In this document: one piece after another, positions 9,281 through 20,635 of the stretch
Layout: each line of letters opens with the position of its first letter
Position numbering within the stretch: position 1 is the first letter of the stretch
From: Quercus robur
Taxonomy: Eukaryota; Streptophyta; Magnoliopsida; Fagales; Fagaceae
DNA length: 64,000 nucleotides
Assembly (NCBI RefSeq): GCF_932294415.1
Contig: NC_065535.1
Span: 94,566,862 to 94,630,861 of the forward strand
Reading direction: 5' to 3'
The notes under the pieces: model-generated
Told to the model about the DNA's origin: nothing
The model's database searches: none
Seen by the model: the letters and a program-made list of their open reading frames with translations, nothing else
Position numbers and translations under genes: made by a program

Positions 9281-10308
9281 ATGAAGTGCTTTTCGCCTTT
9301 CGCTTTGTTCATGGTGTTTCTAATAGTTTTTTCAAGTAGTAGTAAGTCGATTATCACTTCCTCTCGTTTTAACAAATGAAGTTCCTTTTTTTTTCTTTTT
9401 TTTTTCTTTTTTTGCTGAGAACAAATGAAGTTACTTCTAATTTGAAGTTTGGGGTGTAAAATATTCTTCATCTATATATAATCATTGATTACTCAAAAAA
9501 AAAAAAAAAAAACATACGTCCTATTTAAATAGTTAAGAATGTTTTAACTGTAAATATGTCACAGTATTTTTTCTTTTCTTTTCCTTCAAAGCTATCCAAT
9601 ATATATATTTTTTTTTTCATTGTGCTTATTTGTCATAGTGGTAGAAAGTATAATTTGTCATTTGGTTGGCACCTCCCTGTCTTTCCATGAGATCGAATGT
9701 TCAAAAATATGCTACTTTTATCTATTTAGCTTATTGTGAAATTCACTAAGATTGCATTTGGATACTTGAATTTAGATTTGGATTTGAATTTTAAAGTGAA
9801 GAATTTGAAATGCCTTAATTCCAAATCCATAAATATTTACATATGTCATATATATGGATTTCTAAAATTCTATAGGTTTAGAAGTTATTTCAAATTCAAG
9901 AATTTTAAAGTTTAAAATTCTTAGCAAATTTGCCAAATCCAAATTCTCAACCCTTTGTAAATTATCCAAACAAGATATTTGAATTTTAATCACTCAAATC
10001 TGGTCATTCAAACACACCATAATGGTGTGGTACATAGACTGCGTAAATCTTCATTTGCTCTATATTTGTGTAGAATTTGAAAACACTAGTGTACATGTCT
10101 AATGGGTTTCCATTTTTACTTGGTTTTGAAAACAGGTCCTACGTTCGGACAGGGCCTCTTTGGACCATGCAGAGATTTCATCACTATTGCTGCTCCCTGT
10201 ACAGATGAGAGATGTGAAGAAGCCTGCACTAGTGCACATAAATCACTTCGTTTTCCCGGTTGCTATCCCGATCTTACCAACACCAAATGCTGTTGCCACT
10301 ATGGATAA
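9281..10308 (+). CDS. defensin-like cysteine-rich secreted peptide
   Basis: Two exons, 9281-9341 and 10136-10308, joined by a 794-base intron with a consensus GTAAGT donor and AACAG acceptor; the phase matches and gives 77 residues. Exon 1 codes a hydrophobic signal peptide (MKCFSPFALFMVFLIVFSSS). Exon 2 codes the mature peptide with eight cysteines spaced C-x9-C-x4-C-x3-C-x11-C-x8-C-C-C. Family knowledge: plant DEFL/LCR peptides have a signal-peptide exon, a phase-1 intron and a cysteine-rich exon, are secreted, and act in defence or in cell signalling such as pollination. Which role applies cannot be told from sequence. The CxxxC pair is typical; the closing CCC instead of CxC is unusual and shared by all copies here. 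The AATAAA at 10372-10377 is a likely poly-A signal. Confidence 0.85.
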
Positions 10309-10379
10309 ATAATGAGCAAATGAAACTATAAATGAAGCAACTTACGTGGTCACGTTGAAATGAATTTCAGGGAATAAAA

Positions 10380-11490
10380 CAACTTCAAAAAAAATAATTT
10401 TATATTTTGTTTGTGCATGGAGTTGTCAGTTCATGATAATTCTTGATAGCATAGCCCCACCAAAAAATATAAAAAATAAAAAATAAATAAATAAGGAAAA
10501 TTACTCTCATGGGACATTGATAATTTCTCTCGTATCATTTTGGATCTCACCATTTAAGACCTTTTATTATGTGAATTAAGCACTAACTCGAACACAACCC
10601 CCCACTATGCTTCTAAGTTCTAATAACATTAAGCGGTGGAGCTCCTAAGCAAACTAAATATTACACTCCTTGATATCAAAATTATGATGAGATTATTCGG
10701 TGTACTCAATGTACTACTTATTTTTTCTTTTGCATAAAGGTGAATTTTATATGTACATATCATGTATAAGATTAACATTTGCGTGAAAGGAAGATATAAT
10801 ATACTAGCTAGTATACATAATAATTTAAGTAAATGAGGACAGGAGACCAACCCATTGTCATTAAAAATAATAACAGTACTTAATTTATAGATTTTATTAT
10901 CATCATCATCATTATTATTATAGAAAAGAAGTAAAAAATGATGGGGTAGAGAGAATCATGACATTTGAAGTGCTTATCTCGTTGAGCCCACACCAATGTT
11001 CCAAGTTCCAACTAGTTGAAAAATTACAGTTATGCAAAGGCCACGCAAAGAAAGAAGAAGAATAAAATCGTGGGTCTGAAGGATGAGTGATGACATGGGG
11101 CATTGGCACCGATAATGGTAGCGGAAAGAATGTTAGGTTGAGAATGATCAAATTCTAAGGCCCATATTTTCCATGAAGTTGTATTTTTTGAGCAAATAGA
11201 AGAGAGAATTGACACATACGTAGTTGCAACTTGCATCAACTATTCTTTATGAAAAAAACATTTGCAACAACTATTTTGAAACAATACCAAAAGGGTAGGA
11301 AGTAAATTAACACGTTAGGTAAACATTAAGAATCAAATTTTCCAAGGACATGTTAAACCAACTAATCCACTTGGCTTGAGCCGACCCACTAGGATTCTAG
11401 TGGTTTCAATGGCAAGGCAAGTAGCAAGCGATGTCAGTTCGAATGTTTCAAAACCCCACTCAAACGAGTCGAGTGTCGGTTTCCCCACTT
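10380..11490. other. intergenic, no gene recognised
   Basis: AT-rich, with (ATT/ATC)n near 10897-10920. Near 11390-11460 a tRNA-like word pair (TAGTGGTTTCAATGG and CAGTTCGAATG) hints at an old SINE head without a tail. The small frames on either strand near 10918-11239 look random. Confidence 0.45.
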
Positions 11491-11495
11491 AGAAA

Positions 11496-11862
11496 CAAGG
11501 ATGTCAATACCGTACCGGAGGCCGTACCGGTTTGGCCACCGGTACGATATATTTCGGATACCGGTTAATACCGGTGTACCGTTTCGGGTTTACCGCTATT
11601 TTTTATATTTATAAATAAATAAATAAATATATATATATATATAAATATTATAATAAATATAAAAGTTTACCATAAAACATTTCCTCAATTCAGAACTAAT
11701 TATTCATGGTTTTAAACTTTAGTATCAATTAAAAGGGAAAAAAAATAAAAAAAATAAAATTGAAAGCTTAAAAGTTACCATTGCATACTAAGAAAACAAA
11801 TAATACTAATAAGTTAATGCAAATAAGTTACCATTCTTTCCTAACAAAAATTCAAAAATTAC

Positions 11863-11912
<50 letters not shown>

Positions 11913-12082
11913 TTTTTCTGTACCGACCGGTACGCCAGATACCGGCCGATATTGCCCGAAATTGGCCGGTACGGCCGGTATTTTTTCCGGTACGAAACAG
12001 GGGGGTTTAGCGTATTGGATTACTGGCCGGTACGGTATATTCCGGCCATACCGGCCGGTACGGTACGGAATTGACAACATTG
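11496..12082. mobile_element. hAT-type MITE rich in CCGGTAC motifs
   Basis: The perfect 8-bp duplication CTTAGAAA (11488-11495 and 12083-12090) encloses ends CAAGGATGTCAATACCG and CGGAATTGACAACATTG, which are inverted repeats. An 8-bp duplication and short imperfect ends fit hAT. Both ends carry many copies of ACCGGTAC/GTACCGGC-type words (11512-11590, 11920-12065), which pair with each other. The middle is AT-rich with a run of about 33 A. No transposase, so non-autonomous. Confidence 0.85.
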
Positions 12083-12090
12083 CTTAGAAA

Positions 12091-12510
12091 TCTAACAAAA
12101 TCAAGTCATCCAAACCTAGTTGTGTTTTTCACTATTTCTCTACCCATATATAGCAGAGATATGGTGTTCTCCAACTAGATCTAGCAAAGAATTTAAAATC
12201 TCCAACCAAATCTTGTGGAAACCAATCCCTGTCTCTTCCCGTTGCTTCTACTCTTTATTTCCATCATTAATCGGTTTTGACCAAATCTAACTACCATACA
12301 AGAAGAATTGCAGGGTCAAGATGTTGTTTCTAATTAATTAATAGTAAGTTTTGTTCCCTTTCACTTGATATGATCAAATTAGTATAGGTTGAGCAGAAAT
12401 CTAATCGATCTAACCCGTGAACACTCCTAGTTTGGAATCAAAGTGCTAATTAAACCTACTTTTAATTATTACTATTATTATTATATTTTGGGAGGTTTTA
12501 TTATTATTAT
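12091..12510. other. intergenic, no gene recognised
   Basis: AT-rich sequence with ATT/TTA microsatellites at 12470-12510. No coding or repeat structure beyond that. Confidence 0.45.
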
Positions 12511-12514
12511 TACT

Positions 12515-13300
12515 AGTCGCTAACCCGTGCGATGCACGGGAAAGCTACCAATTTTTTTCCAAATGATGTGACATTAGCTATTGGAATTCAACATCGATTC
12601 TCTAGTAGCATGTTGTTATTTTTCAATTTCATTTATTTCATGTTTTCCACTAAATATTCAATGCATTCATTATATTTAAAAACATATATTCAAATTGATT
12701 ATCTAAGTGTCTGCAAAAAACTACAATTCAATCAACTCTAGAATACAAAATAGGTTGGGGTAAAAAATAAATCATAACTCAGTTTCCATACAAAAACAAA
12801 AGAAGCAAGCTGATAACTTCACCTCGCTTAGTTTCCACTAAAAAAATTCAAACCCATAGCTCAGTTTCCACAAAAAAACAATTCAAATTAACCAATAGCT
12901 CAGTTTCCATACAAAAACATATATTCAATTTGATTATCTTAGTGTGTGCATAAAAACTACAATTCAATCAACTCTAGAATACAAAATAGGGTGGGGTAAA
13001 AAATAAATCATAGCTCAGTTTCCACACAAAAACAATTCAAATTGACCAATAGCTCAGTTTCCACACACAAAAAAACAGAATTTTGTCTAAATTTTTTCAG
13101 CCATTGAAAAGCAGATTATGTTGAAACTAATAACTCCACATGGCACATAAATACTAAGATAACCACATCTTTGTTATCTGTCTAATAACTCCATTTTTTG
13201 TTTCAACATTCTGTCTAATAACTCCGTCCAAATCAAACAGGCTTTCCAACGGAAAGCGTTATCGTTCCTTTCCTCTCAATCTCTTTGTATTCCTCACAGC
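12515..13300. repeat. repeat unit beginning CTAACCCGTGCGATGCACGGG
   Basis: Starts with a strong small hairpin (CCCGTGCGATGCACGGG, 12524-12540). 12681-12780 recurs at 12916-13015, an offset of 235 bases, together with several copies of TAGCTCAGTTTCCA (12857-13065). The sequence resumes after the hAT insertion at 14619 and may run to the (TA)n tract at 15129-15156. A short GC hairpin beside AT-rich ends is seen in some plant Helitrons, but I cannot show the defining ends, so the class is left open. Confidence 0.4.
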
Positions 13301-14610
13301 TAGGGGTGTGCGCAGTTTGGTAAGGGCAGTTATTTTCCAAATTTATTACCGAACCGATAGAGATCGGTTTTTTCATAATTGAAACCGATGCACACCGTCT
13401 AGGGTCGGTTTTTCGACCTATAGCGGTGCGGTTTTTTGCGGTACAGTTTAGTCGGTTTGGTCGGTTTGAAATATTAAAAAAAAAAAATTTTTTTAAATAA
13501 TAAAAAAATTGGGCTTTCAAGCCCAATATCAATATATCAACCTGTTCAAGAAACCTATGCCAAATAATGTATTTTTTCATTTCATAATGATCACATAATG
13601 ATCCAAACAGCCAAGCCAACCTTAATAGTTTATATTATATTATTATATATATATAAGCATCCGTGTATAATATATAATGCTACAAACTCTCAAACAGCCA
13701 ACCTTACACTGTATATTACTGTATTATATATAATATATAATATTATATTATATTACTTGGAGTTGGACATGAATATACTGTGTATCCAGCTTCGTGTAGC
13801 AGCCAACCTTACACTGTGTATTATATATAATATATATATATCTATAATATTAATATAATATTATATTACTTGGAGTTGGACATGATTACACTGTGTATCC
13901 AACTTCGTGAATGATAAAACTTTCAGGCTGCTTACATCCATCCAACCTTACATATATCGAAGTGTAAGCAGCTCACATTAGTCCAACTTGGACCCCCCAC
14001 AAAATAGAAAGACACAATACAGACACAGTCACACTCACACAAGCTTTGCTTTGAGAGACACAGTCACACAGTAACACAGTAATGGCAATAAAATCATACT
14101 TGCTTTTAGCTTTCCCAAACAAATGAAAATGAAAAAAATAGTAAAACACGAAGACAAACTACAAAACTGAAAACACGAAGAAGCTTACGGCTTACCGGTG
14201 TTCTGCGTTAGGCGAGACTTGAGTAGAGAGGCGAGAGCGAGAGAGAGAGTTAAAAGATACTGAGAGAAACATACGAACTTATATACCCCTGAGAATCTGA
14301 AAACCTAGCATAAAATGCACCGTTTTGCTTCTTTTTTTTTTTTAATAACACCCATACATACGATGTCGTTTATCAGCTTCATTAAAAAAAAAAAAAAAAC
14401 AGAACGACAGAACAGATCTTGTATCGGTTCGGTTCGGCCACAACTCGGTTTCGGATTTGTCAATCCGGTGATATCACCGCACCGGCATCGGAATGGAGGA
14501 CGAAGTCCGAATGCCGGCCTCAGCTCATTCGATCGGCGCAACAGTCGGGACGATGTCGTCGTCGGCGGCGGTCGGTTGGGTCGGTTCCGGTGAAGTTTTG
14601 CACACCCCCA
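13301..14610. mobile_element. non-autonomous hAT-type element, 1310 bp
   Basis: Ends TAGGGGTGTGC and GCACACCCCCA are inverted repeats. Flanks CTCACAGC (13293-13300) and CTCATAGC (14611-14618) are an 8-bp target duplication with one change. Both sub-ends are rich in CGGTTT/GGTCGG words. The middle holds a tandem repeat (13690-13915) and a GAGA-rich stretch. No transposase domain is seen in any frame; the small frames near 14305-14628 come from the GC-rich terminal repeats. Confidence 0.8.
13690..13915. repeat. two-unit tandem repeat inside the hAT element
   Basis: CAGCCAACCTTACACTGT, a TA-rich stretch, then ACTTGGAGTTGGACATGA and ACTGTGTATCCA(A/G)CTTCGTG occur twice, about 110 bases apart. 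A third, weaker CCAACCTTACA follows at 13939. Confidence 0.7.
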
Positions 14611-15128
14611 CTCATAGCCAGTTATTAGCCGCTTGTCGTTGGTTGAGTATCTCTGTTTTTTGTGGATTCTAAGCCAAATCTCAAAAAGGTAATCTTCCTA
14701 GATCCTTTCTTTATCATACCCACTTTTTTTTTCTTTGTTTCCTTCAAAGGAAAACCAAATTGTCTTAAGCCTTTCTCAATTGTAAATATATATGTGTATC
14801 TCTAGTAACCCTTGTTGAAGGTGTCTGTTGGGTCTTGCCGTGGAAAGGGAGAGGCAGAGGATCGGGAAAGGTAGGTTAGATGGGTTGGGTGTTGAATTGC
14901 CGTGGGTCTGATTGGCTTGCCATGGGTGTGATTGAGGAGGAGCTGGGAAGAAGGTAATGGCAGAGTTTTCGTGAAAGGGAAAGCGTGAAAATCAGAGTCG
15001 GGTAGGGAATGGGTTTATGACGTTTTTTTTTTTTGGTTTTGGTTTTATTGTTTTATGTTTTATGTTTTATTTTTATTTTTTAATGTTGTGCTGACGTGAA
15101 AAATTGTGGGAGTTTCAAAAGTTTCGGT

Positions 15129-15156
15129 TTTATATATATATATATATATATATAGA
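15129..15156. repeat. (TA)n microsatellite
   Basis: About 14 TA repeats ending in TAGATTA. Confidence 0.9.
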
Positions 15157-15808
15157 TTATTTCTCAATTTTGTATTTAAAACGTCATTATAAGTGACTTT
15201 TTGTCTCCCGTTCGTGTAAAGTGAAAACTCTCTCTCTAACTCCCGCTCCAAAACATTTATATATAAAAAAAACACTTTTGAAAACACAAACAACGTCGTT
15301 TTTTTTTTGGTAAACACAAACAACGTTGTTGCTCAGATTTATCAGAGGTACTCTTACTCTTTTCTCTCTCTCTCCCTCAATATTGTGTAAATTTTTGTTA
15401 TATGATAATTGATTAACAAACGCCTGTCATTCTCGTTTTCTGACAGACCAATCGGGTTTTTCAATAACATCTAAGAAAGACTTAAATTTTAGATTTTCTT
15501 CACCATTAATAAAAACCCAAATCCCATATTAGTTATGAATCTTATGATAATCATTCTAAATCTAATTCTTTTTTTTTTTTTAAATGTTTCAGACTCGTTT
15601 TTAGGGTTTCTCTGCTTTCTATTCCGTGTTTGTTTTGACGGAAAATAGTTTCTTGGGAAAAAAAATTTTCACTTCAAGGGTTTATACTTTATAGAAGTTC
15701 TAATTTTATTGATTTATGAAGTGGGTTCAGCGAAAGTTTATCTCTTTTTAAATTTTCCTTCTTTAAATGAAAAAATTTACACATTGGGTTTTTTTTTTTT
15801 TTTTTTTT

Positions 15809-15841
15809 GGGGGGGGGGGGTTGGGGTTGGGGTTTTGGGGG
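15809..15841 (+). other. G-quadruplex-prone tract
   Basis: A run of about twelve G followed by TTGGGGTTGGGGTTTTGGGGG satisfies the four-tract G-quadruplex pattern on the coding strand of a presumed leader intron. It is preceded by about 20 T. Confidence 0.7.
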
Positions 15842-15959
15842 TTTAAGAATTTGTTCTATATTCTAAATTTGTGGTGTGAAAAGTTTCTTTATTAAATTTT
15901 AACTTCTCTTGAAAAAAGAAAAAAGAATCCTGTCAAATATATATATTTTCTTGGAAATT

Positions 15960-16445
15960 GTTATTTTTTAGAATCTGGGTTTAGTTTTCTTCTGAAGAAT
16001 CAGTTTTTTGTTCAAATGAATTAAAAGGAGAAGGTTTTTCAATTCAACTCCTTGTTTGGTTGCTTGTAATTTAGAAGATTTTCTTTTCTGTTTCCTTTTT
16101 GGGTTATGAAATTGGAGCTGGGGGTTAAATGGTAAATATGCACAATATTTGATTGCAGGTATAATGAATATGTAATCTTTGAGCTTATTTCTTTTTAGAA
16201 TCTGGGTTTAATTTACTTCAAGAGAATTGGTTTTTGCTCAACTAATCAATAGGACAACTGTTATAATGATGCTCAATGTTTGGTGGCATGTAAGATATAG
16301 AAGAAAATAATTTTTCTTTTCCTTTTTTTGGGTTATGAAATTGGAGCTAGGAATCCAATGGTAAAATATGCATACTACTTTGATTGCAGGTATAATGAAT
16401 GTGTATCTTTGGACTTCTTTATATATATAGAATCTGGTTATGCCC
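15960..16445 (+). repeat. three-unit ~230-bp tandem repeat in leader intron
   Basis: TAGAATCTGG recurs at about 15969, 16196 and 16428. Between them AGGTATAATGAAT(A)TGTA, GGGTTATGAAATTGGAGCT and TTTGATTGCAGGT also recur. The units have diverged by substitutions and small indels. Confidence 0.65.
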
Positions 16446-18427
16446 TGTTGTAATGTGACATGGAATGCTAGTATTTTTGTAGTGAAACTTATTGTTGGAT
16501 GATGTTAGTGTAGGAAACAATAAATTACTTTTGGGGTTAGAATATGAAGCGTAAGCGAGGGGCACAAGAAAGGAAAACCAAAAGGGGCACCTGTGGTGAG
16601 TAAGAATGAGGTATCCATAAATTTGGTGAGTGCAAATACAGAAGATAATTCGGGTTTGGATGGTTTTGGGAATGATAACAAATATGAATCTGGAATGGAG
16701 GTTGATACACCTTCTTCAACGGGGACTGACCAGCCGTACAATGTTGCAAGTATTAATCCCGATGGTTCCATTGATAAGGCAATGGGAAAGTCAGTTGGGC
16801 GTGTGAAAGTGAAACTGAGGACAAGTAAGATGTTGGAATCTCAACATACTTCTTCCGATGCACCCACGCACAGTGACACTGATAAGAGTAGCCAGCAAAT
16901 GGGTTTTGAAAGGCAAGGTGTAGGTCTGGAGAGAATGGAAGATAGTGCAAACTCATTGCCTATTGGTGTTTCAGGAAATCCAGCTAAGAAAGCTGGGAGT
17001 ATCAAGATTAAATCGTCGATGATCTTGGGTAATCCAAGTGTTTATCAAAGTGGTGGTAGTGCTGCTGTTGCTCAGGGTGAGAGTCCACACCAGAAAGAGC
17101 TAAAGATACCTCATCAGGATGCTCAATTTAGTAAGCAAGAACTTGATGATTGCTTGACGGTATGTTGGATTGTTTAAGATGAATCTTTGTTTAAACTTCT
17201 GATTATGCAAACTTTTTAACATCTTGTTGCTATTTTCTTTTTTAAATATCTGCATATGAGCATATTCTTGTCTTCATTTATCCTTCCACAGGTGATAAAG
17301 AAGGTAATGAAAATGGATGCAGCAGAACCCTTCAATGTCCCTGTGGATCCTGTAGCTCTGGGAATTCCTGTAAGTATGAATATGCACAAATACGGTATTT
17401 AGTTAGGGTCAAACACTAAAATTATTTATAGTCCACAATGGATGGTAATTTCTTAGGTTATACCATCATGTTGTCGTACCCTATCTCTTTTATTTGACTA
17501 ATAAAATTCTTCCCTTGGGGTGGGTGGTGTTTGTTTGGAACCAGGATTACTTTGATGTCATACATACACCAATGGATTTTGGAACGATATGTGGCAATCT
17601 TGAAAATGGTGTGAAGTATATGAACTCGGAGGATGTTTATAAGGATGTACAGTACATTTGGGAGAACTGCAATAAGTATAACAATAAAGGTGACTATATT
17701 TTGGACCTTATGAAGCGGGTGAAGAAGAATTTTATGAAGTATTGGACAGCTGCTGGGTTATACAGTGAACAACAATGGGGAACTAAGGGTGAGACTTCTG
17801 TGATTATGCTCTCTTCCGGTTAATTCCTTTCAATTTTCTTCATCAAGCTGAATTTGGTTTGTGCATTTCTTATTCTGTGAGTCTAGTGAATATAGATAAA
17901 AATTTGACGAGCAATGCAATTGATGAGTTTTCCTTATCATGTGTGTTATGATTGTGGTCATTGGCAAAAATTCTGCCTTTTTTTTTTTTATAAATATCTT
18001 TGCCTTCTCTTGGGTATTCAGGAACTAATTACCTTGAAATATGTGTTGAATTATGTGCATCCAAATTTCTTGCATGGTCTATTCCTTAATAGTGATCTTA
18101 AAGTTGTTGTTCTTAGACTTTTTGGATAAATAGGAGCTTTATTACAAAAAGGGCACACTTAAGTACACAGGAAGCATACTGTTTAAAAATTGTAGTTTAA
18201 TATTCACACAGTCTAGAAAATCAAGTGAGGAAGAAGAAAAACTGTTGGTGATTAAGGCAAAGTGTTTATGACTAGGTTTGCACACACAGCTGATAGGTAC
18301 TTTTTTCTTGCAGTAAGCCTCTGCTGATTTTTTTATGCATATATGTTCTTGCTGATGCATATGGTATCCGTTTTTTATACTATGTTGTGATGTAGTTACT
18401 TGCTTGCCAAGTTAATATGAACTTTAG

Positions 18428-18607
18428 AGTTATGTATATTGGTGGGTTCCAATTAGCTCAAATGGTAAAGTCTCTTGTCATTAAATAAGAAATCTGCGGT
18501 TTGAACTTTGTCTACTGGTGTTTTGGTGTGATGATAATGAGCAATTATTATAAAGCAGATATCATAGATTGAAATTCTATCTATCAAAAAAAAAGTTATG
18601 TATATTG
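18428..18607 (+). mobile_element. tRNA-derived SINE with 14-bp target duplication
   Basis: AGTTATGTATATTG flanks the element perfectly at 18428-18441 and 18594-18607. The 152-base body has an A-box-like TTAGCTCAAATGG, a B-box-like GGTTTGAACTTTG and an A-rich tail. It lies in an intron of the bromodomain gene, on the gene's sense strand. Confidence 0.9.
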
Positions 18608-19529
18608 AATAACGGCCCACTATGCAATCATCTTGTCTTATTGCTGGTATAAAGATGCCAGCTCTCATTTTCCTCACAGCAGTCTGAGCATTATTTATTT
18701 CCATTGTGATAGGGGCTGAAAGCATTCAAGTGGAGGATGTTTCTGTGTCCAGTGAAAAGTGCATGTAAAAGGCAGTCAACCAAAGCAGAAGACAGGAAAA
18801 CGTCATGGGTATTTTTATGCCTATAACTTCTTGCATTTAGTTGCTATTATATTCATATGGGAATGCTCCCCAGATACTCCCCCGTCCAAGGGTAAATTTC
18901 CATATGGAGTAACTAGTAAAATAGCAGCATAGAAACATCGTAAATGGAAAAATGCAATAAATAATATTTGGGTCTTTTTGACAATTTTGGTTGTAGGGCC
19001 TGTCTACAGCCAAATCATCAGCATGGGTATCATATGGTTTATTGAGCGAAAAGCAGAGTTAATGTTAGGATGCACATTTGATAAAGGCTATCATTTCTGG
19101 TAGTTTTTAGGTTGTATTTGTGCAAAAGAAAATGAACAGGAATTTCAGATAAGTGATGGAAATTTGAAGGAGTGGAGCACTTTATAATAATTTACAGTCA
19201 GCCTAGGTCAAATTGAAAATCAATTGATAACTCATAGCTTTCTACCAAATCATCAACTAACTTAGATACTGAATAACCCAAATAAGACTAAGGAAAATAC
19301 TCGAATCAGTAAAATTATCAAATGTGCCCCTTATCTTCAGATTTTAATGTTTTTTAGACTGTTAGTACTTTGTTAATTTATAAAAAACCAGAGGAAATTT
19401 ATTATTGTGTGACGTCTACAATAGGACCCATGGGTTGCCAGCAGGCCCCATATAGGACCTCTTTTTTATGCTTAATGTGGTTTGCACCAGAAGCTTGCCA
19501 CTTCTTGACAATGGATAGTGTGAGGACAG

Positions 19530-19563
19530 GAATTTAGTTTTTTTTTTTTTTTTTTTTTTTTTT
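19530..19563. repeat. poly-T tract in intron
   Basis: About 24 consecutive T in the long intron between bromodomain-gene exons 4 and 5. It may be the tail of a degraded minus-strand retroposon; no target duplication was found. Confidence 0.6.
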
Positions 19564-20635
19564 GTATTTTCCCTGTAATTACTTTTTCCTAAAAATTACA
19601 TGTGTGTGTATATATTTATGTAATTAAAAATGATAATTCAGTAAGGGAACTGGGGATTTACTTCTCTGGATTTTGAGAGTGATTACTTTCATTGTCAAAA
19701 TACCAAGAAATCCCAATGAGATAACCCCAAGAAGAAGTAAAGGTTTGTGACAAGCACTGTGAAGCATAGCAGGTATCATTGTCATCATTTTTTACAATTG
19801 CTTTAAGATGCTTGACAGTGATATCAGGTGCATCTGGATGCTTTCATTTGCTTTTTATAGTGAGTTTATAAAGGAGTGGTTTGAAACTTAAGTAGGAGGT
19901 GTGTGTGTGTGTGTCATTGGAATTCTGTGTGGGTGCCTGTGCGCATCATTAGAGTGCTGTGTGTGCTCACATGCACATTGGAGAGTTTTGGCTTATTATT
20001 CTAACAAAAATGGTTCAAAAATTTTTCTTATATTGTGAAGTTCTCATTTGCAGAAGGCGCCATAAAAATGATTGTTTATGTGCAATATGTGTTCTAAAGC
20101 GTCGTAGGAGGGAGCGTGAGGAGAATGCTCGTCTTGTAAAAGGCCATATAGGAGCTACTGATACTAATTATACTGAGGAGACCCAGCAAGAGGTACAATG
20201 AGTTTGACTAATGACTTAATCCAACTTTTTCTTGACTGTGATTGGATTTTCACTTTGTAGTCTTGCAAATGTTATTTGTAGGTGTAGAGAAGTTTTTACT
20301 TATTACACATACACGCAGTATAGGTATACATATTTTGAAAGGGATCCCAGGAAATAGCAACTTTTGGGCTATCAAATATTTTTGACAGATCTGATATGCT
20401 CTTTTATGACTACTAGGTTTCTGATTTTTGAAAAATTTAACAGAGACGACATATATGAAAGTTTTATGTTTTTCTTTTTCTTTTTTTCAATAGATGTATT
20501 ATTATTATTATTATTATTATTTTAGTTATTGTATAACATTATGAACTTTTTTTTGCATTGGCTGTTAAAGGAAGGTCAACATGTGGAAAGTCCTAGTGCT
20601 GAAGATCCATCATCAAATGATGAATCACTAGACCC

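Larger units (their letters stand above)
15300..16543 (+). promoter_or_regulatory. 5' leader and leader intron of the bromodomain gene
   Basis: A likely non-coding first exon ends at ATCAGAG|GTACTC near 15346, and an acceptor-like GGTTAG lies at 16535-16540, just before the ATG. In between lies a T-rich intron-like stretch with three diverged copies of a ~230-base repeat and a G-rich tract. No TATA box is obvious. Leader introns are common in plant housekeeping genes; these borders are inferred from splice-site look only. Confidence 0.4.

Noticed and set aside
9178-9471. 97-codon minus-strand frame over DEFL exon 1
   Set aside because: Lys-rich low-complexity shadow on the opposite strand of the supported signal-peptide exon.
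11030-11239. Two overlapping minus-strand frames near 11 kb
   Set aside because: No splice context, no homology words, and composition like the neighbouring non-coding DNA.
14305-14628. Arg/Pro-rich frames near 14.4 kb
   Set aside because: Produced by the GC-rich terminal repeats of the hAT element; no domain.
18442-18593. Possible tRNA gene in an intron
   Set aside because: Same reasoning: SINE with perfect 14-bp duplication.
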